In this document: positions 1 to 11,439 of the stretch, piece by piece
Layout: the number at the start of each line of letters is the position of its first letter
Numbering within the stretch: the first letter of the stretch is position 1
Source: Neonectria sp. B-13
Lineage: Eukaryota; Ascomycota; Sordariomycetes; Hypocreales; Nectriaceae
Length of the DNA stretch: 64,000 nt
Direction: 5' to 3'
NCBI GenBank assembly: GCA_002682825.1
Contig: NOKP01000011.1
Coordinates: 496,420 to 560,419, forward strand
Translations under genes and position numbers: made by a program
The notes under the pieces: generated by a model
What the model was told of the DNA's origin: nothing
Databases searched by the model: none
Seen by the model: only the letters and a program-made list of their open reading frames with translations

Positions 1-1878
1 ATTCCATCGTGCACAGCGTGTGAGCGCGCACTTCAAACGACGCTCGACATCAGAGACCGAGACGCCTAGGTCGCTGACGCCAAGCCTGTACAAAGGCCGC
101 CTCAGGTGCTCAGATACTACATGTCGCTGTCAGCATCATCATCTGCGCGCAGTCCGGCAGAGGGTTGAGTTACCAGTTTCGGCTGTGAAGGTCTTCCCAG
201 TACCGGGCGGTCCGCATAGTAGCATGACAAGTCCCTTCCCTGTGCAATCTTGTCAGTCCTATTACTTCTCCAGAATAACGCAGTCCATGCCAACCTTTTC
301 CAGGAACGAAATCGTCAAAATTGACTGACTGATGGGCGGATACAAAACCGAGAACCAGCTTCTTCTCGGCTTCTTTGAGGACGAGTTTGTCAACGGCATC
401 AGAATTCCATGTGATATCTTCGATGTTGTCGATACTGAGCTCGCCTGTTGAAGATTAGTTTCAGAGTTCCCCGAGCATATTTTTGAGGCTGGCAGTTTCA
501 CTTACACCACATCTTGCTCTCCATTGCGAAACCATGCACCGTCGGCACTGCCAACATACACTGCTCATCGGTCAATGGAGTAAAGTCTGGTTCTTCACTG
601 TTCTTGGGGTAGTATCTCTCAGGCTGGACATGGCGGAAATTGCCGTCCTTGGAGTAACTGCCATGGACGTTGGATCTTGCCTTATCCTTTCCGATAGCAT
701 CTGCACTGGCGAGGCTATCCAAAGAACCCAGTGGAACAGGAGCACCCCGATCTTCGTCGTAAATGTGCTTCCCATCGATCATAACCCGTTCTGTCAACTG
801 TGTCTAGTTAGCGCCATGCTGTTGCTGGCGAGAATGATCGACCTACTGCCATCTTTGAGCCCTCGTCCCAGTCGAGGTGATTGTGCGTGTGGTAAAAATC
901 TCCTGCCTTGCCATTGTAGGACATGAAGTGCTGGCCCCGGAGGCTCTCAAACCTGCGTCCACGTGCAATGAGTCGGTCAGTAATGCTCTCGGGATCTGGA
1001 TGGCACCTCATAGGCATGACGCTCATCTCATTGAGACGTCGAGCTCCGTCGAAGTACTCTAGATCCAACACCCCCTTTCTCACTCCGCACCTGAGGCCAT
1101 CCCAATCAACGTGGCTGACTTTGAAGCGGTAGCATACATTCTTGTCGTTGGCCGACGTGATTGATTTGATGCTGCGGAGTAGTCCCGCGGTCAACTCGCC
1201 CTCGGTGTGCAGGATGACCTCACCGGGCACAAAAGCAAGAGTCAAGTTGTCGAAGCTGATGTAACCCGTGTCCTCAAAGGCTTTGAGGTCCCGGAATGTG
1301 TCCTCCATCTCCGACTCCAGTACCTGGCGGAGGAGTCCCAGGTTTTCACGCAAGGCCAGGTCCATTTCGTCGGCCTCGACCTGGAGGAATGTCTGCCAGC
1401 GATGAACAAAGGGCGCGAATGGCCTTTCGAAACGCAAGTCTGGAGACTTGCAATCGACCGTTGGATAGCCCGCAAATACATCGGATAGAGCGGACTTCAG
1501 GTCCGTGTTATTAATCCAGATGAACTGGGTTTTCCATGTTTCGCCAGCATGAGGGTGACGACCGCAGACGATGGCATATGCGTCACGCTCCTTCTTGGCC
1601 AGCTGAACCTCCTCGGGATCTTGGCCAAAAGGCTTCACATCATCCCAAGTAACGCAGCAGTCACACAGAGACTTGCTTGTGGCATAGACGGCCTTGACAT
1701 CGCAGACTTCGCCCACGCCAACTTGCTCAAGCTCCACTAACTTCATCAGCAACACCGTTCATCACATTGTTCACGGCGACTTACCTTCCACGCGAGCCGG
1801 CGGTTTACGATCAGGATCCATGTGACTATCGACGATAGGAGAAGCGTGAGGATGCCGGATGGGTTTGGAGCAGGCCAT
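1..1878 (-). CDS. AAA-family ATPase with DUF7025-type N-terminal region (5' part of gene; C-terminus beyond window)
   Basis: This is the N-terminal two thirds of a fungal AAA ATPase; the gene runs off the left edge. The predicted start is at 1878 and the exons are 1878-1785, 1739-847, 797-506, 444-295, 239-174 and 116 to beyond position 1. All junctions keep frame and have GT/AG borders. The long second exon carries the DUF7025-like segment, recognisable by YFDGARRLNEM, HPDPESITDRLIARGRRF and a YNGKA stretch. Exon 5 carries the Walker A motif GPPGTGKT, and exon 6 continues VSEHLRRPLYRL, as usual just after the P-loop in this family. Walker B and the arginine fingers lie outside the window. 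Members are large cytosolic or nuclear ATPases of unknown substrate that are expanded in filamentous ascomycetes. Family assignment is from motif recognition; function is not known. Confidence 0.88.
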
Positions 1879-3149
1879 GGCTTCGGCAGAGTCGCTTAAC
1901 GATGAATGAATAGAAGGTGAAGAAGAGGGTTCGGGTTTGAAGTGGGCTTTTTGAATGAACCTTCCCGAGCCCCAATGATGTTTTGCCTTGCTTTCTGGTT
2001 CACGTACAATGTAGTTATTCGTAGACTACATGCATTCACACTTGGTACTGCACTTGAGTGCCTCGTATCCTCCGCTTTGTTGCGGCGGCGGAATGAGACC
2101 AGCGCCCAGAACTAGGCAGATGGACCATCTACCGGCCGATCCGAGTGCCAACATACGTACCGGCTCTTTCATCGCACAGGACGGCACATGATCACCTTGC
2201 ATGAGACCAATCCAGTGGCCCGACGGATTTCCAGCTCGTAAAGTGTCTCATTTTCCGAGCGGAAATGGGCTGTGGCATTGTCGAAATGTGCACATAACGG
2301 TGAGACACGGCCGGTTCATTTGATGCTGTCGGAGCCTGTGCAACATATGCATGCAGGCATGGATATCTCATCACCAACGAAGGTTTGAGACGGCATACAT
2401 CGAGATAATCGGATTGGATCGCGTGATGCATTTCTGCGGGGGATCGGGAACGCGCAATATCCCGGTGAGCGGGTACGTTACACAGTTCGCTGATTCGGGG
2501 CAAGTTGAAAGACATATCTTCTGCAGGTCAACCAGGCGGCCTGCGATTGGTAGCCTCGCCACGAGAACGAGAGAGACGAACCGTTGATCTTGCCAGGGTT
2601 CAATGTGATCCTTGGTGAATCTCGATCCGCCGAGCCAGACATACGTTGCCGCCATCACGTAATTGCCGGAAGATGGACTGTCTAACTTGAGCGAATGGTT
2701 GTGAGATGTAAGAAGTACTCGAAGTGATAGGCGAGCTTGGCATTGGACTCCAAGGGATGAGATACCCATTAGTTGTACATTCAGATACTGACTTTGGTCT
2801 GCTTGATGCGCGTCTTGTCGTCGGGAGGGTCGATCCATTGCAGATTGACATTGCATCGATCACGGCTCGGTCCGTTGTCATACATGTTCCTACCTGGAGT
2901 CTACTATACTCATGGACTTTCGCATACATCAGGGAATGCAACGTCTGTATGATCGCGACCGTCCATCGCCATGCCGAGGGCATTGAGGATTAGACTAGTT
3001 GATCCACACCCCAGATCAAGTATAAGATTCTGAAGAGAGAAAAATCGGGTTACTGTCTGATTTGAAACCAGCATATCCAACATCACAGGACATATCCTCA
3101 GCAGATATTGGGTTCCCAGCAACGCAACAAGCACCGGGTCCCGCAAGCG
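1879..3149. other. Intergenic stretch with weak coding remnants
   Basis: There is no intact gene between the AAA ATPase start and the MPS1-like kinase stop. The minus strand around 3110-2990 encodes a short open piece, LILDLGCGSTSLILNAL, followed by TDVAFPD. It resembles methyltransferase motif I and a downstream acidic motif, but the frame breaks soon afterwards. Other open frames at 2192-2983 overlap each other in different frames and look like chance. The first few hundred bases next to 1878 should hold the ATPase promoter. Confidence 0.4.
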
Positions 3150-5110
3150 TCACACTCTTGATGCCGTTTTCTCAACGTTCTCCATGACTTGGTTGGCCCA
3201 AGTCCTCAACTCTTCTGGCGATGCCCAGGCATTTGCATCTGCAAGGGCATTGCTGAAAATTGCTTCCAACGAACGAGATGAAACGCAAACAACACTAGTA
3301 TCGTCGTCCTTGGGACCTATGAGACCATCTGAGCTTTTCAATAACTCAGCTGAGGTTGGGCGTTGAAGCGGATCCCGAGACAGACATGCCTTCATTGTCC
3401 GAATGAACGAAGCCGGGACATGGTTGTCTCCTAAACCCTTTTCGTCAAACTCAATTGGGTGATTGGGATCAGTAATGGCCATAGCCTTTTGTGCAAGACC
3501 TTGGATGTGGCCAAATGGTTGTAGTCCATAAACCATTTGATAGAGAATGCAACCTAGACTCCATATGTCGCTGGGTTTGCCGAATTTAAAAGTCCTGTCC
3601 GCAGCTGTGGACCGGGTTGAATTCGAAACCCTCAGTGTCTCTGGAGCCATGTAGTTGGGCGTTCCCGCTTGTTGATCCTTGTAAACGTTGATGGTATCAT
3701 CCGGGATGGAATTAGCAATGCCAAAGTCAACAAGCTTGAGATCACCATGGACTAGGACGAAATTTGCAGGTTTCAGATCCGAGTGGACAATATCAAGGCT
3801 GTGAATAGAAGCAACACAGTGGAGCATCTCAAGCCAGTAGTGCCCAACAAAGGGTAGATCCAGTTTCGGGTTCTGTCTGAGGCGGCCTTTGATCAGGTTG
3901 TCAAGGTCTATTTGACCCATTTCCATAACCTGTATAGGTCAGAAACAAGAAACAGGAGACTCAAACCAGGTGATTCAACTTACCATCTGTAGACAGTTCT
4001 TGGCTTCGTCGATGGCCCAGTGGCTCAGATAAACCACTCGGTTGGTCCGAGTCAAGCTCTCTAGAAGAGCAACCTCATTCTTAATGAAGGCCTTTGATCG
4101 CTCGTCCATGTGCTGAAGAGGAACTGTCTTGTATGCCCATGACCGATTGTTTGCTGAGACAACTTCATAGACGCGTCCACTCCCACCTTTCCCCAGCCTC
4201 CTCAACACAGTGTATGGCGTGCCATCAACGGTGATGCGCCTCGTCGGTTTGCGTTTAGCTGACGTCGACGTGCGAGTATCCATACTGGCCAGTTTCGGTG
4301 CGGCTGGTGGAGGAGCGACCGTAGGTTTCTGGACGGGCGTACAATGGCTGATTAGATTGTTTCTTGGGTCCTCGAACCCAGCTTGAAGAGCTTGGCGTGA
4401 TGTCCTTCCGGCGGCTCGACCAGCAGACCCCTTTTCCGGGCCATTATGATCATGGCCGGACAGGGACAATCGTCTGTGGTTGTCAACCTCTACGACACGA
4501 GGATGTTCTTCTGCTTGTTTCTAGTTAGCTATTGTCAAAACGACGCCAATATGACACCCCCGAAGATCTTTTTCTGATGCCTTGCATCGCGACGCATAAT
4601 CGCAAATAGAGGAAACAAGCGGTTTCCTTGATTGAAACAGGCGATATGAGCATACGCCTTACCACTTGGGCTCATCCCCTCGGAGGCAAGGGACTGTTGG
4701 ACAATGGCGCAGTTTGGGTCAGAAACGGGGTTCAAAGCACTGTCTCCCAAGCTAGATGCCTGCTTTGACATTCTCCTTGGTGGTTGCTGCAGTGAGCTGG
4801 AGCCGGTTGAAGCCGGCGACGAAGGACTGCTGTTAGGCTCATCCTTTCTGACTACGCCATTGACTCGGAGCTGGCCGAGATGATGAATCGGGGTGGATGA
4901 TGATCGATTCTTGTATACGATCCTTGCTGACGATCTGGCCTGGGTTGCCTCGATTTCCGCCGGGCCTGTCAGACCTTCAGGTACTTGGCTGGTGGAACCG
5001 TGTGCAGTCAATGAATCGTGACTAGCCAGTAGCGCCTGCGTGACGGCACTGAGCTGGATATGAGGGAGAGAGAGGTCATCTTCTGATTTATCTGCTGAAA
5101 GATACTCCAT
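3150..5110 (-). CDS. mps1: MPS1/TTK-type spindle-checkpoint dual-specificity protein kinase
   Basis: Predicted protein of 585 residues from exons 5110-4663, about 4513-3984 and 3929-3150. The N-terminal ~245 residues are Ser/Pro-rich and low complexity. The kinase domain then runs to near residue 530: glycine loop GKGGSGRVYEV, catalytic lysine in WAYK, catalytic loop HSDLKPANF (HSD in place of HRD), DFG in VDFGIANSI, and activation segment GTPNYMAPETL. The run DFGIAN...DTINVYKD is characteristic of the MPS1/TTK family. Members act at kinetochores, phosphorylating Knl1-type MELT sites to start the spindle assembly checkpoint; that role is inferred from the family. The ATG at 5110 opens a good frame (MEYLSADK), but an upstream coding exon cannot be excluded. 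The exon 2 acceptor has two AGs three bases apart, giving 584 or 585 residues. Confidence 0.88.
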
Positions 5111-5529
5111 GACTGCTAGTTTCCAAGCAAGTTGCCGATACAGAATAAAAAGCTGTTGAATGGTCTGATCTGACGTGCGCGCACTGCTATCATGTTTGTT
5201 TGGATTATACAGCTCTCGTACCTCGCGTTCCTACAGGGACGCGCCCCTGGAGGGTCGGAATAAAGCTTGATCCGGGGTTCTGAACAAAAGGGAATATTTC
5301 CAGGTAGTTACTGGCGTTGGATCTGTACTTAGTTAGTGGACATGAGCGCTAGGCCTATAGTCTAGATTAGCAGGTCTAATGTACGTAGATAAGCGAAACA
5401 AATGGGCAGTGGGGTCAAGTCTCTCCTAGCAAATCAGGTCGAGGCACCTTTCGTTGTCTAAAACGCAGACAAAGAAACACTCGCCTCGATCAGGCACGAA
5501 CCGTCATCAACCTCTTTCAATCCACTACT
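5111..5529. other. Intergenic, upstream of the MPS1-like kinase
   Basis: About 420 bp between the kinase start and the small frame ending at 5530. I see no coding exon, tRNA or repeat. It should contain the kinase promoter and 5' UTR. Confidence 0.5.
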
Positions 5530-5757
5530 TTATGGAACCCATATCGCTAGAATGAGCTGTCGTCCATCGACAGCTTCTCGAAGCAATATACCTTCTGCAA
5601 CCTTAACAGATACTTCTGGATCACGCGATTCTAGCACCCTGAGTGCAAGGACTTGGTCTAGTCCATTCTGGTGGAGGAACGCTGATAATTTCTCGAGGAA
5701 CTCAACATTTAGCCCTATTATTGCTTCCTCTAAAAAATTCATGTTCCTAGCAACCAC
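5530..5757 (-). CDS. Small open frame, uncharacterised (75 residues; possibly a gene remnant)
   Basis: An ATG-started 75-codon frame with protein-like composition: an amphipathic helix-rich run around FLEKLSAFLHQNGLDQVLALRVL, then ESRDPEVSVKVAEG. It begins only 7 bp downstream of the EthD gene stop, on the same strand. It could be the last exon or remnant of a longer conserved gene, or chance. No domain is recognised. No intron is required. Confidence 0.3.
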   Translation of the reverse strand: MVARNMNFLEEAIIGLNVEFLEKLSAFLHQNGLDQVLALRVLESRDPEVSVKVAEGILLREAVDGRQLILAIWVP

Positions 5758-5764
5758 TTAAGCC

Positions 5765-6453
5765 TTAATGCGTCGGCTCTACTTGAGGGTATTCTGTAAT
5801 ACCATTTTCGTCATCGATACCAGGTATTCCTTTCCCGAACGCAATAACATCGTGGCTGAAATGATGGTCAGATGACTCGAGAACAATAGTGCTGCGGATT
5901 TGTTGTCACGTACCCTGCAAAGACACTGAGGCCACCCTCTAGGTCCATGAAGTGCTTACAGTCTTCAGTCAAGCTGCCCTCGTAGTCGGGGCTGGTGAAG
6001 AAGCTCTCAAAATCGTCCCAAGTTTTGAACCATAGCGTTGAGCATCCGTCGAAGTCCATGGCGGTCATCCCGATCCTGGCCAGCCCTGCCTTCATCTCGG
6101 GGAGTTGGTGGTGCTGGAAGCTAAGTTAAATACAACGTTGCATCGAATGAATACTAGTCACACCTGAGTGTATCTTTGGACTCTGAAGAGGCCAAAGTTC
6201 TTTGAGGCCACCGTCAAGTCCGCATGTACTTTGGCCCAGTGCTTGGAGAAGTGCTCATAAGAGACGTCTTTCATCTTCTTGAAGTAGATTGAGACCTTTA
6301 CGCATGCTGCAGAACCTCTCAGTTTCGAGCACTTGACGGGTGGCGATGAATTGACTCACGTTGATAGTGCACCTCATTCTCATACTTGAAGCGGTCAAAG
6401 GTGAAATCGTGGCTGATTTGCACGTGGCCATCGGCTGGATCAGTACTAGCCAT
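5765..6453 (-). CDS. EthD-domain protein
   Basis: Predicted 175-residue protein from four exons (6453-6360, 6306-6164, 6113-5914, 5855-5765); the phases agree throughout. The product is a single EthD / dimeric alpha-beta barrel domain. It has an opening beta strand VKVSIYFKKMKDVSYEHFSKHW, a helix-strand unit ending FRVQRYTQ, then the typical FDGCSTLWFKTWDDFESFF and SPDYEGSLTEDCKHFMDLEGG, where fungal members put the aspartate and phenylalanine of the ligand cavity. Fungal EthD proteins are small cytosolic proteins, often beside oxidoreductases and sometimes in polyketide pathways as dehydratase or cyclase-like partners. Here the same-strand SDR lies about 0.8 kb upstream, which may be a functional link, but no biosynthetic core enzyme is present. 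The substrate cannot be inferred. Confidence 0.85.
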
Positions 6454-6719
6454 GACAAGTGACCTAGAGCAACGCGTGAGAAATTTATAGAGTATGGACG
6501 AGTTTCAGGAATGTCAATTCGAGTATGAAGGCACAAATGGAGCAGTTTTGCTGCTGGCAAGGGTTATTACTTCAAAAGAGGATGACGATATGATGTCAAC
6601 CACCACTCTGAGGTACGATCGTATTACGCAACAGGGTAATCTTTATCCTGAAGAATTGCCAAGACCTTGACCAAGGGTGCTGCTATTCCCAAAATGACAG
6701 TCATTAATATTGTGGTGTG

Positions 6720-7110
6720 GGAGGTCTTTGGTCATGATTGGGAGATCTGCCCGGATGGCTTCATCCATGGAGTACGGCTGATCAGCGCCAAGGTATCTCC
6801 GCTTGATATCGTTCTTCCGGTAGGAGGTGGTACGGAACCCGGATACGCTCGAAGGTGTAAGTCTCTGTTATAGAGGAGCCGAGTATGTGACGTTGACTTT
6901 GACTTACATCAAGGATCTCATGAAGTCGTCCTGCCGACCAGGTAGACTGCGAAAAACAGATCTAGGATCGGCAAAGCCAAGCCGCTGAAGCGGAGAAGAG
7001 GAGCAATGACTCAGAGTGTTCCACTTACTTGGTGTTGTTCAAGGGCTAATGAAAATGGTTCGGCCTTGTTCTTCAAGGGCTGGCATTCTTCCTTCACATG
7101 ATGGGCTCTC
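6720..7110 (-). pseudogene. Short exon-like segments of an unrecognised gene or remnant
   Basis: Between the SDR and EthD genes the minus strand shows three open segments separated by plausible GTAAGT donors and AG acceptors: near 7110-7030 (ending LALEQHQ), near 6984-6925 (RLGFADPRSVFRSLPGRQDD) and near 6870-6720 (KRRYLGADQPYSMDEAIRADL). The composition looks coding, but there is no convincing ATG in the first segment's frame and a stop lies just upstream. It may be a decayed gene, or one whose start I cannot place. No family is recognised. Confidence 0.25.
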
Positions 7111-7251
7111 GCCTGACTTTGGATGGAGAACGGGAACGACAAGGTAATTTACGCTTCAGAAGGTACATGTATCCCTTAGCACTCAAATTGGGTCATAGTA
7201 GAACCCGAGAACAGATTGTGTTTAACAGAAAGGTTCACTACGTACAAGATA

Positions 7252-8243
7252 CTACATGTCTCCGTTCTGCTTGGCTTTGTGCTCCTCCAACCTCGCCAAC
7301 TGGTTCTTCATGCTCGTGGCCTCGATGACGATCCTCATCGACTCGTCGCAAAAGTCCGGCATGTCGCGGAAATAAAACTTGTCCGCGTTTATCTCCACCG
7401 CGAGGCCGTAGTTCTCCGCGTCGCTGACCTTGCGGCCCCACGCATCCGTCATGTCGCCGCCCTCCACCAGCATCTCCACGGTTGAGGCTATCCGAGAAAG
7501 CGGGGTGAAGTACTCCTCCGGAAATGTACTCCACTCCTCCGCGTTCATCAGGTTCGTCCTGACCGTCCCCGGGCATGTCGCGTACACGCGGATGCCGCTG
7601 GAGTGGTGGTACGGGAATGCGATGGACCGCATGAAGTGGATGACGCCGGCTTTGGAAGCCGAGTATATGGGGCAGTACTGAGATGGATACTGGCGGTTTC
7701 AAAGGTGAAATTGTCAGTGTGCTTGTGTTTACGGCTGTCATCTGGATTTGCGGAAGAGTTGCAGAGATGATACAGAAAGGATGTTCCACTTACCAACCCG
7801 CCCACGCTCGCCGTCATCACCAGCGAGGCATTCTTGCCCTTGTGCGGGCTGCGACGGAAGAAGTGCAGCGCAAGATAGCTCTGATTAATCACCGAGTTCA
7901 AGTTCACATCCAGAGTTTTCTGGTTTGGCTCAGGCGGTACGTCGTCGCTGTCTGGCGTGTCGTAGAAGTTGTCCCTCTCGACAATACCCGCGTTGGCAAA
8001 CACGAAATCCAGACGCCCGTCCTGCGAGAAGACCTTCTTGAAGGCGTTGGAAAGCGACTCCCAAGACGTCACGTCGACTTGGTGGAACTTGGAGTTGGCG
8101 AGAGACCGCTCAGCTGCCACGCCAGCCTCCTTGTTGAAGTCCAAGAGGTGCACCGTCCATCCCTTGGGAGCGAGGGTCTGAGCGACAGCTAGGCCCATTC
8201 CGGAGGCCCCGCCTGTGATGAGAGCAACCTTGGAAGACGTCAT
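7252..8243 (-). CDS. Short-chain dehydrogenase/reductase (classical SDR, 15-hydroxyprostaglandin-dehydrogenase-like)
   Basis: Predicted 295-residue NAD(P)-dependent oxidoreductase from two exons (8243-7794, 7689-7252). The N-terminus has the Rossmann motif TGGASGMG (residues 10-17), followed by an acidic beta-2 end (LLDFNKEAG) that favours NAD(H). Other SDR landmarks are NAG in VFANAGIV, the LDVNLNSVI helix, serine in VMTASVGGL, and the catalytic YxxxK as YSASK at about residues 159-163. The cofactor-side PGTVRTNL segment follows. The C-terminal region (FYFRDMPDFCDE) is typical of the 15-PGDH-like group in fungi. The physiological substrate is unknown. Its neighbours are an EthD protein downstream and a HET protein upstream. 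The length is normal for the family and no defect is seen. Confidence 0.92.
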
Positions 8244-8889
8244 GTTGTGAGAGGGTAGCTCGAGGAAGGACACAAAGTAAGGTTGTGAAGTTGCAAGTAA
8301 TGTTTCCGCGTTGTACAGCATCGCCAGCCGGCGCAGCTCCCTTCTTCAACTACACCACCACAACTTATGCCGAAGTACCGCGAGATCCCGTGGGAACAAG
8401 CCCAGAAAGGCTCTCGTGCATACCGAGCGACTAACTTACACGCTGTCTTAGACTACCCCGGAAAACAGTTTGCAGGTCCGTCCACTGAAACCGCCTTTCG
8501 GGTGGATAAGTCTATCCCGAAGCCCCGCAACCCCGGATATCTCCCCGCACCGAGCTAGACGGGGAGCTATTCCCAACTCGGGGAGACTCGCTCGCGGCCG
8601 TGGGCTAGCAGACTAGGCCTTCACTGGTATGGGGCTAGTATTCGTTAAGCCTCCATTTAGAAACGACATGGGTTCACTTGGGCGTGTAAGTGCCCAACAG
8701 TCAAAGAGGATCACAGTGCCCAGGGTTGCTTCGCACACTTTTATCCATCAAACTATGGACGTAATAACACGTTTGTTTCAAAAAGGAAAGCCGTCATTGA
8801 TCCATCATTCTTCCGAGTCCACGCATGAAACAAGTTTCCAAGAACTCAAACGAGTGGCTGTAGCATCAAGGTGTGCTCGCGAATAGCAT
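8244..8889. other. Intergenic between SDR and HET genes
   Basis: About 650 bp that holds the SDR promoter side and the 3' end of the HET gene. I find no supported coding exon or RNA gene. Confidence 0.5.
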
Positions 8890-10980
8890 TTAACAAAGAA
8901 CCAGCTCCGTAGTGGGAATATTCTCCCAGGCGTTTTCACAGTCAAAGGCGTGCAAGACAATTCCGCGGCGTCTATATGCCTGGACACCTCGAACCTCGCC
9001 GGCCCAGACCAGCAACAGCGCAACCACCTCGGTGCTTTGAGTCGACATGGAGCCGCCCCAGATGTACCTCCCCGAGCGGAGAAGCACATACCGTTCCGGC
9101 TCGCCGCTCTCATCCTGCCCGGGGGCGTCGCCTTGAACGTCAAAGATGACGGTCGGTTCAATGCGCGGCGGCGCCACAGCTGCAAGCGCGGCGGTCACGG
9201 CCGCCAACGTCCAGGTATCCGGGTTGCGTTGAGACTGCGACCCGCCTTGTGCGGGCTGGGGAGGTGGGCATGGGCGCCAGACTCGGCGTGTGACATGGTA
9301 AGTCACGGGGAGGACTTGGCCTCTGACGGTGAGGAATCCCTTCTCGACCGGCCCCCATTCATTCTTGGTCACCGGAATGGTGCTCGCCTGAACCGGCGTG
9401 AGCAGAGGGTCGACGACATCCTGTCCGCTTCGGCGAGAGCCGAGCTCGTCGACGTGGCGTTCGATGTACATGACCGGACCATCGATAGATGCCCAAGACC
9501 ACGAAGGAGCATACTTCTGGTCGGGGACCCGAGCAATGGGCTTCTTTGCACGACGGTGGTCGCTAATCCACATGAGGGAGTAGGCAACGTCATCAAGCCA
9601 AAGGCCCGAGAGATACTGGCTCCGATCACCGTTACTGACGAGCGCCGCCAGTCCCGACAATGCGTGGATCCGGTCGCTGGGGACGGTCAAGTCCTTGGAC
9701 GTGAACTCGGCCACGAGATTCGGCCACTCATCTCGCATGGACTCAATGGGGTAGGCGGGGACCAGGTGCCGGAAGTCGTTGCAAGACGACGCGCTGGGAA
9801 TGAGGCGGCACTCGCAGTTCTCCAGGCTGTAGCACGACCACACGACCTCTTCCTTGTAGAAGCGAATCAGGCGCGGCGACAGGATCCTCTCCTGCACAGC
9901 CCATGCCCGAGACGAGAGCTTGGAGGGCTCCGGGGCGAGCGCCGAGTGAGGTGCGCTGTGCGGATCACAGGGAGGCGACCAGCGTCGGCGTGCGTAGACG
10001 GTGACGGGCTCGTTCCTGGGCCCGATGCTGCTGATGGGGTATGTTCTGTGAGCAGTCGCCCGCTCCAGCATGCTGCCGAACAGACCTCCGGACGGGTCAT
10101 CGGCCGAGTCGGCCGAGAAGGTGACGGCGGCGCTGCGGTAGACATCCTTCATCTTGGATGCTTCCTTGTGCCAGTCATCTTCATCGCCCTGGAGGATGCA
10201 GAGGGCATCAATCCTGGAACACGCGTCAGTGAGATTCGAATCGAACAGATCAGATACAGAGCTCAAGCTTACCACAGGTATTTATAGCCCAACAACCTGG
10301 TCATGAAGACGGCATCCGCAAATGTCTGAGACTCCGAGTTGAATCGCAGCTCCTGCTGGTGGGCCCCGATGTTGGCTGCCGTTGTCTTGATTGGGGAACT
10401 GCTTCCCCAGCAATGACTGAGGGCGACGTATTTCTGAACCTCATTCGGCTGGGAGACGTAGAGCCGAATGTCGGCGGCCGATTTGCCAACATCAATGACA
10501 CGAGTAGGAAGCTTCGAGGGCTCGTGGATCTCGCACACAGCGTGTTCCTCCAGACACACCTTGAGCCACGACTTGATCAACCCCATCGGCAACTCCGACG
10601 TAGCCTCCGGGTAGGGGCTTCTTGCACGGCCGATGTTCCTCCACTTGGCAGGAAAGCCTGGTTTTGCGTTTTAGTCAGTAAATGGGCAGACGGCACAGCT
10701 CCCTGGCGCTCCGGGGACACAACATACCAGCGTCGGTGAAGAGCTCGATCACAAGCTCCTTGTCGACATAGACATACAGAGCGCAGTCGACGATGATGGC
10801 AATTTGACCCACGCCCTGAAAGGGCTGGAAATGCGTAATGGCATCCTTCAGCAGGGAGCACGCCTTGCATCCGCGCCCAACGCCATTCCTCAGGCTTGCA
10901 GCCGAGATGAGAATGTGACCCTGCTGCAGATCACAGCACGACCGGCAGGCCGGCGGAGTGCGAGTGTTGGAGCTGGACAT
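8890..10980 (-). CDS. HET-domain (heterokaryon incompatibility) protein
   Basis: Predicted 653-residue protein from exons 10980-10728, 10657-10273 and 10213-8890, with matching phases. The N-terminal ~110 residues are Cys-containing (CRSCCDLQQG, GCKACSLL), a common leader in these proteins. The HET domain starts near residue 158 with YVALSHCWG and continues through FADAVFMTRLLGYKYLWIDALCILQ, the DW..EASKM..VYR segment and, further on, SSRAWAVQERILSPRLI. These are the three conserved blocks of the HET family. The remaining ~300 residues contain SALSGLAAL and YAPSWSWAS, as in many HET proteins. Such proteins trigger or sense non-self fusion and can cause cell death when activated; this role is inferred from the family. 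No NACHT or repeat domain follows, so it is a stand-alone HET protein. Confidence 0.92.
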
Positions 10981-11439
10981 CCCGAAACTTGGGGGTTTGG
11001 CCAGGGAAAGGATTCGCCTTCTCTGGGAACGGGCGAGTGATGGATATTAAGAGGAGAAGTTTGCTTCCCCTCTCCTCAGGCAAGGGAACAGGCAGCAAAA
11101 TACGACGCGGCCAAGAGCCTTGTACCACCCCAACAGTGGCAAAGCCCTCGAAAGCCACCACAAGAAGATATATTGCTGCGATTTTCTGATTGGTGTTGAT
11201 TCACACAAATAAGAAAAGAAAATCACAAATCTTCCCCTCTTTTGCGGCCGTTCAGAGCGCCGTGAGGCATTTCTATCTGCGTCACCATCACGTATCTGAA
11301 GCTGTCACCACCCCGTCTGACATAGCTTTTCTTACCGGACTTCGCTCCTCTGCCCGAAAGCAACCAGATCCTTCTCCTCTTCTACATCATTCTCTCTGGA
11401 ATTCCACCTTTACTACACGTCAATCTTATCCACTGCAAC
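10981..11439. other. Divergent promoter region between HET gene and 206-residue orphan gene
   Basis: A 460-bp region between two divergently transcribed genes. The part next to 11440 is pyrimidine-rich (long C/T stretches at 11280-11435), as is common just upstream of fungal start codons. No exon is supported. Confidence 0.45.

Noticed and set aside
8950..10287. 445-codon open frame on the plus strand
   Set aside because: It is the shadow of the HET gene, crosses its intron and has no recognisable domain.
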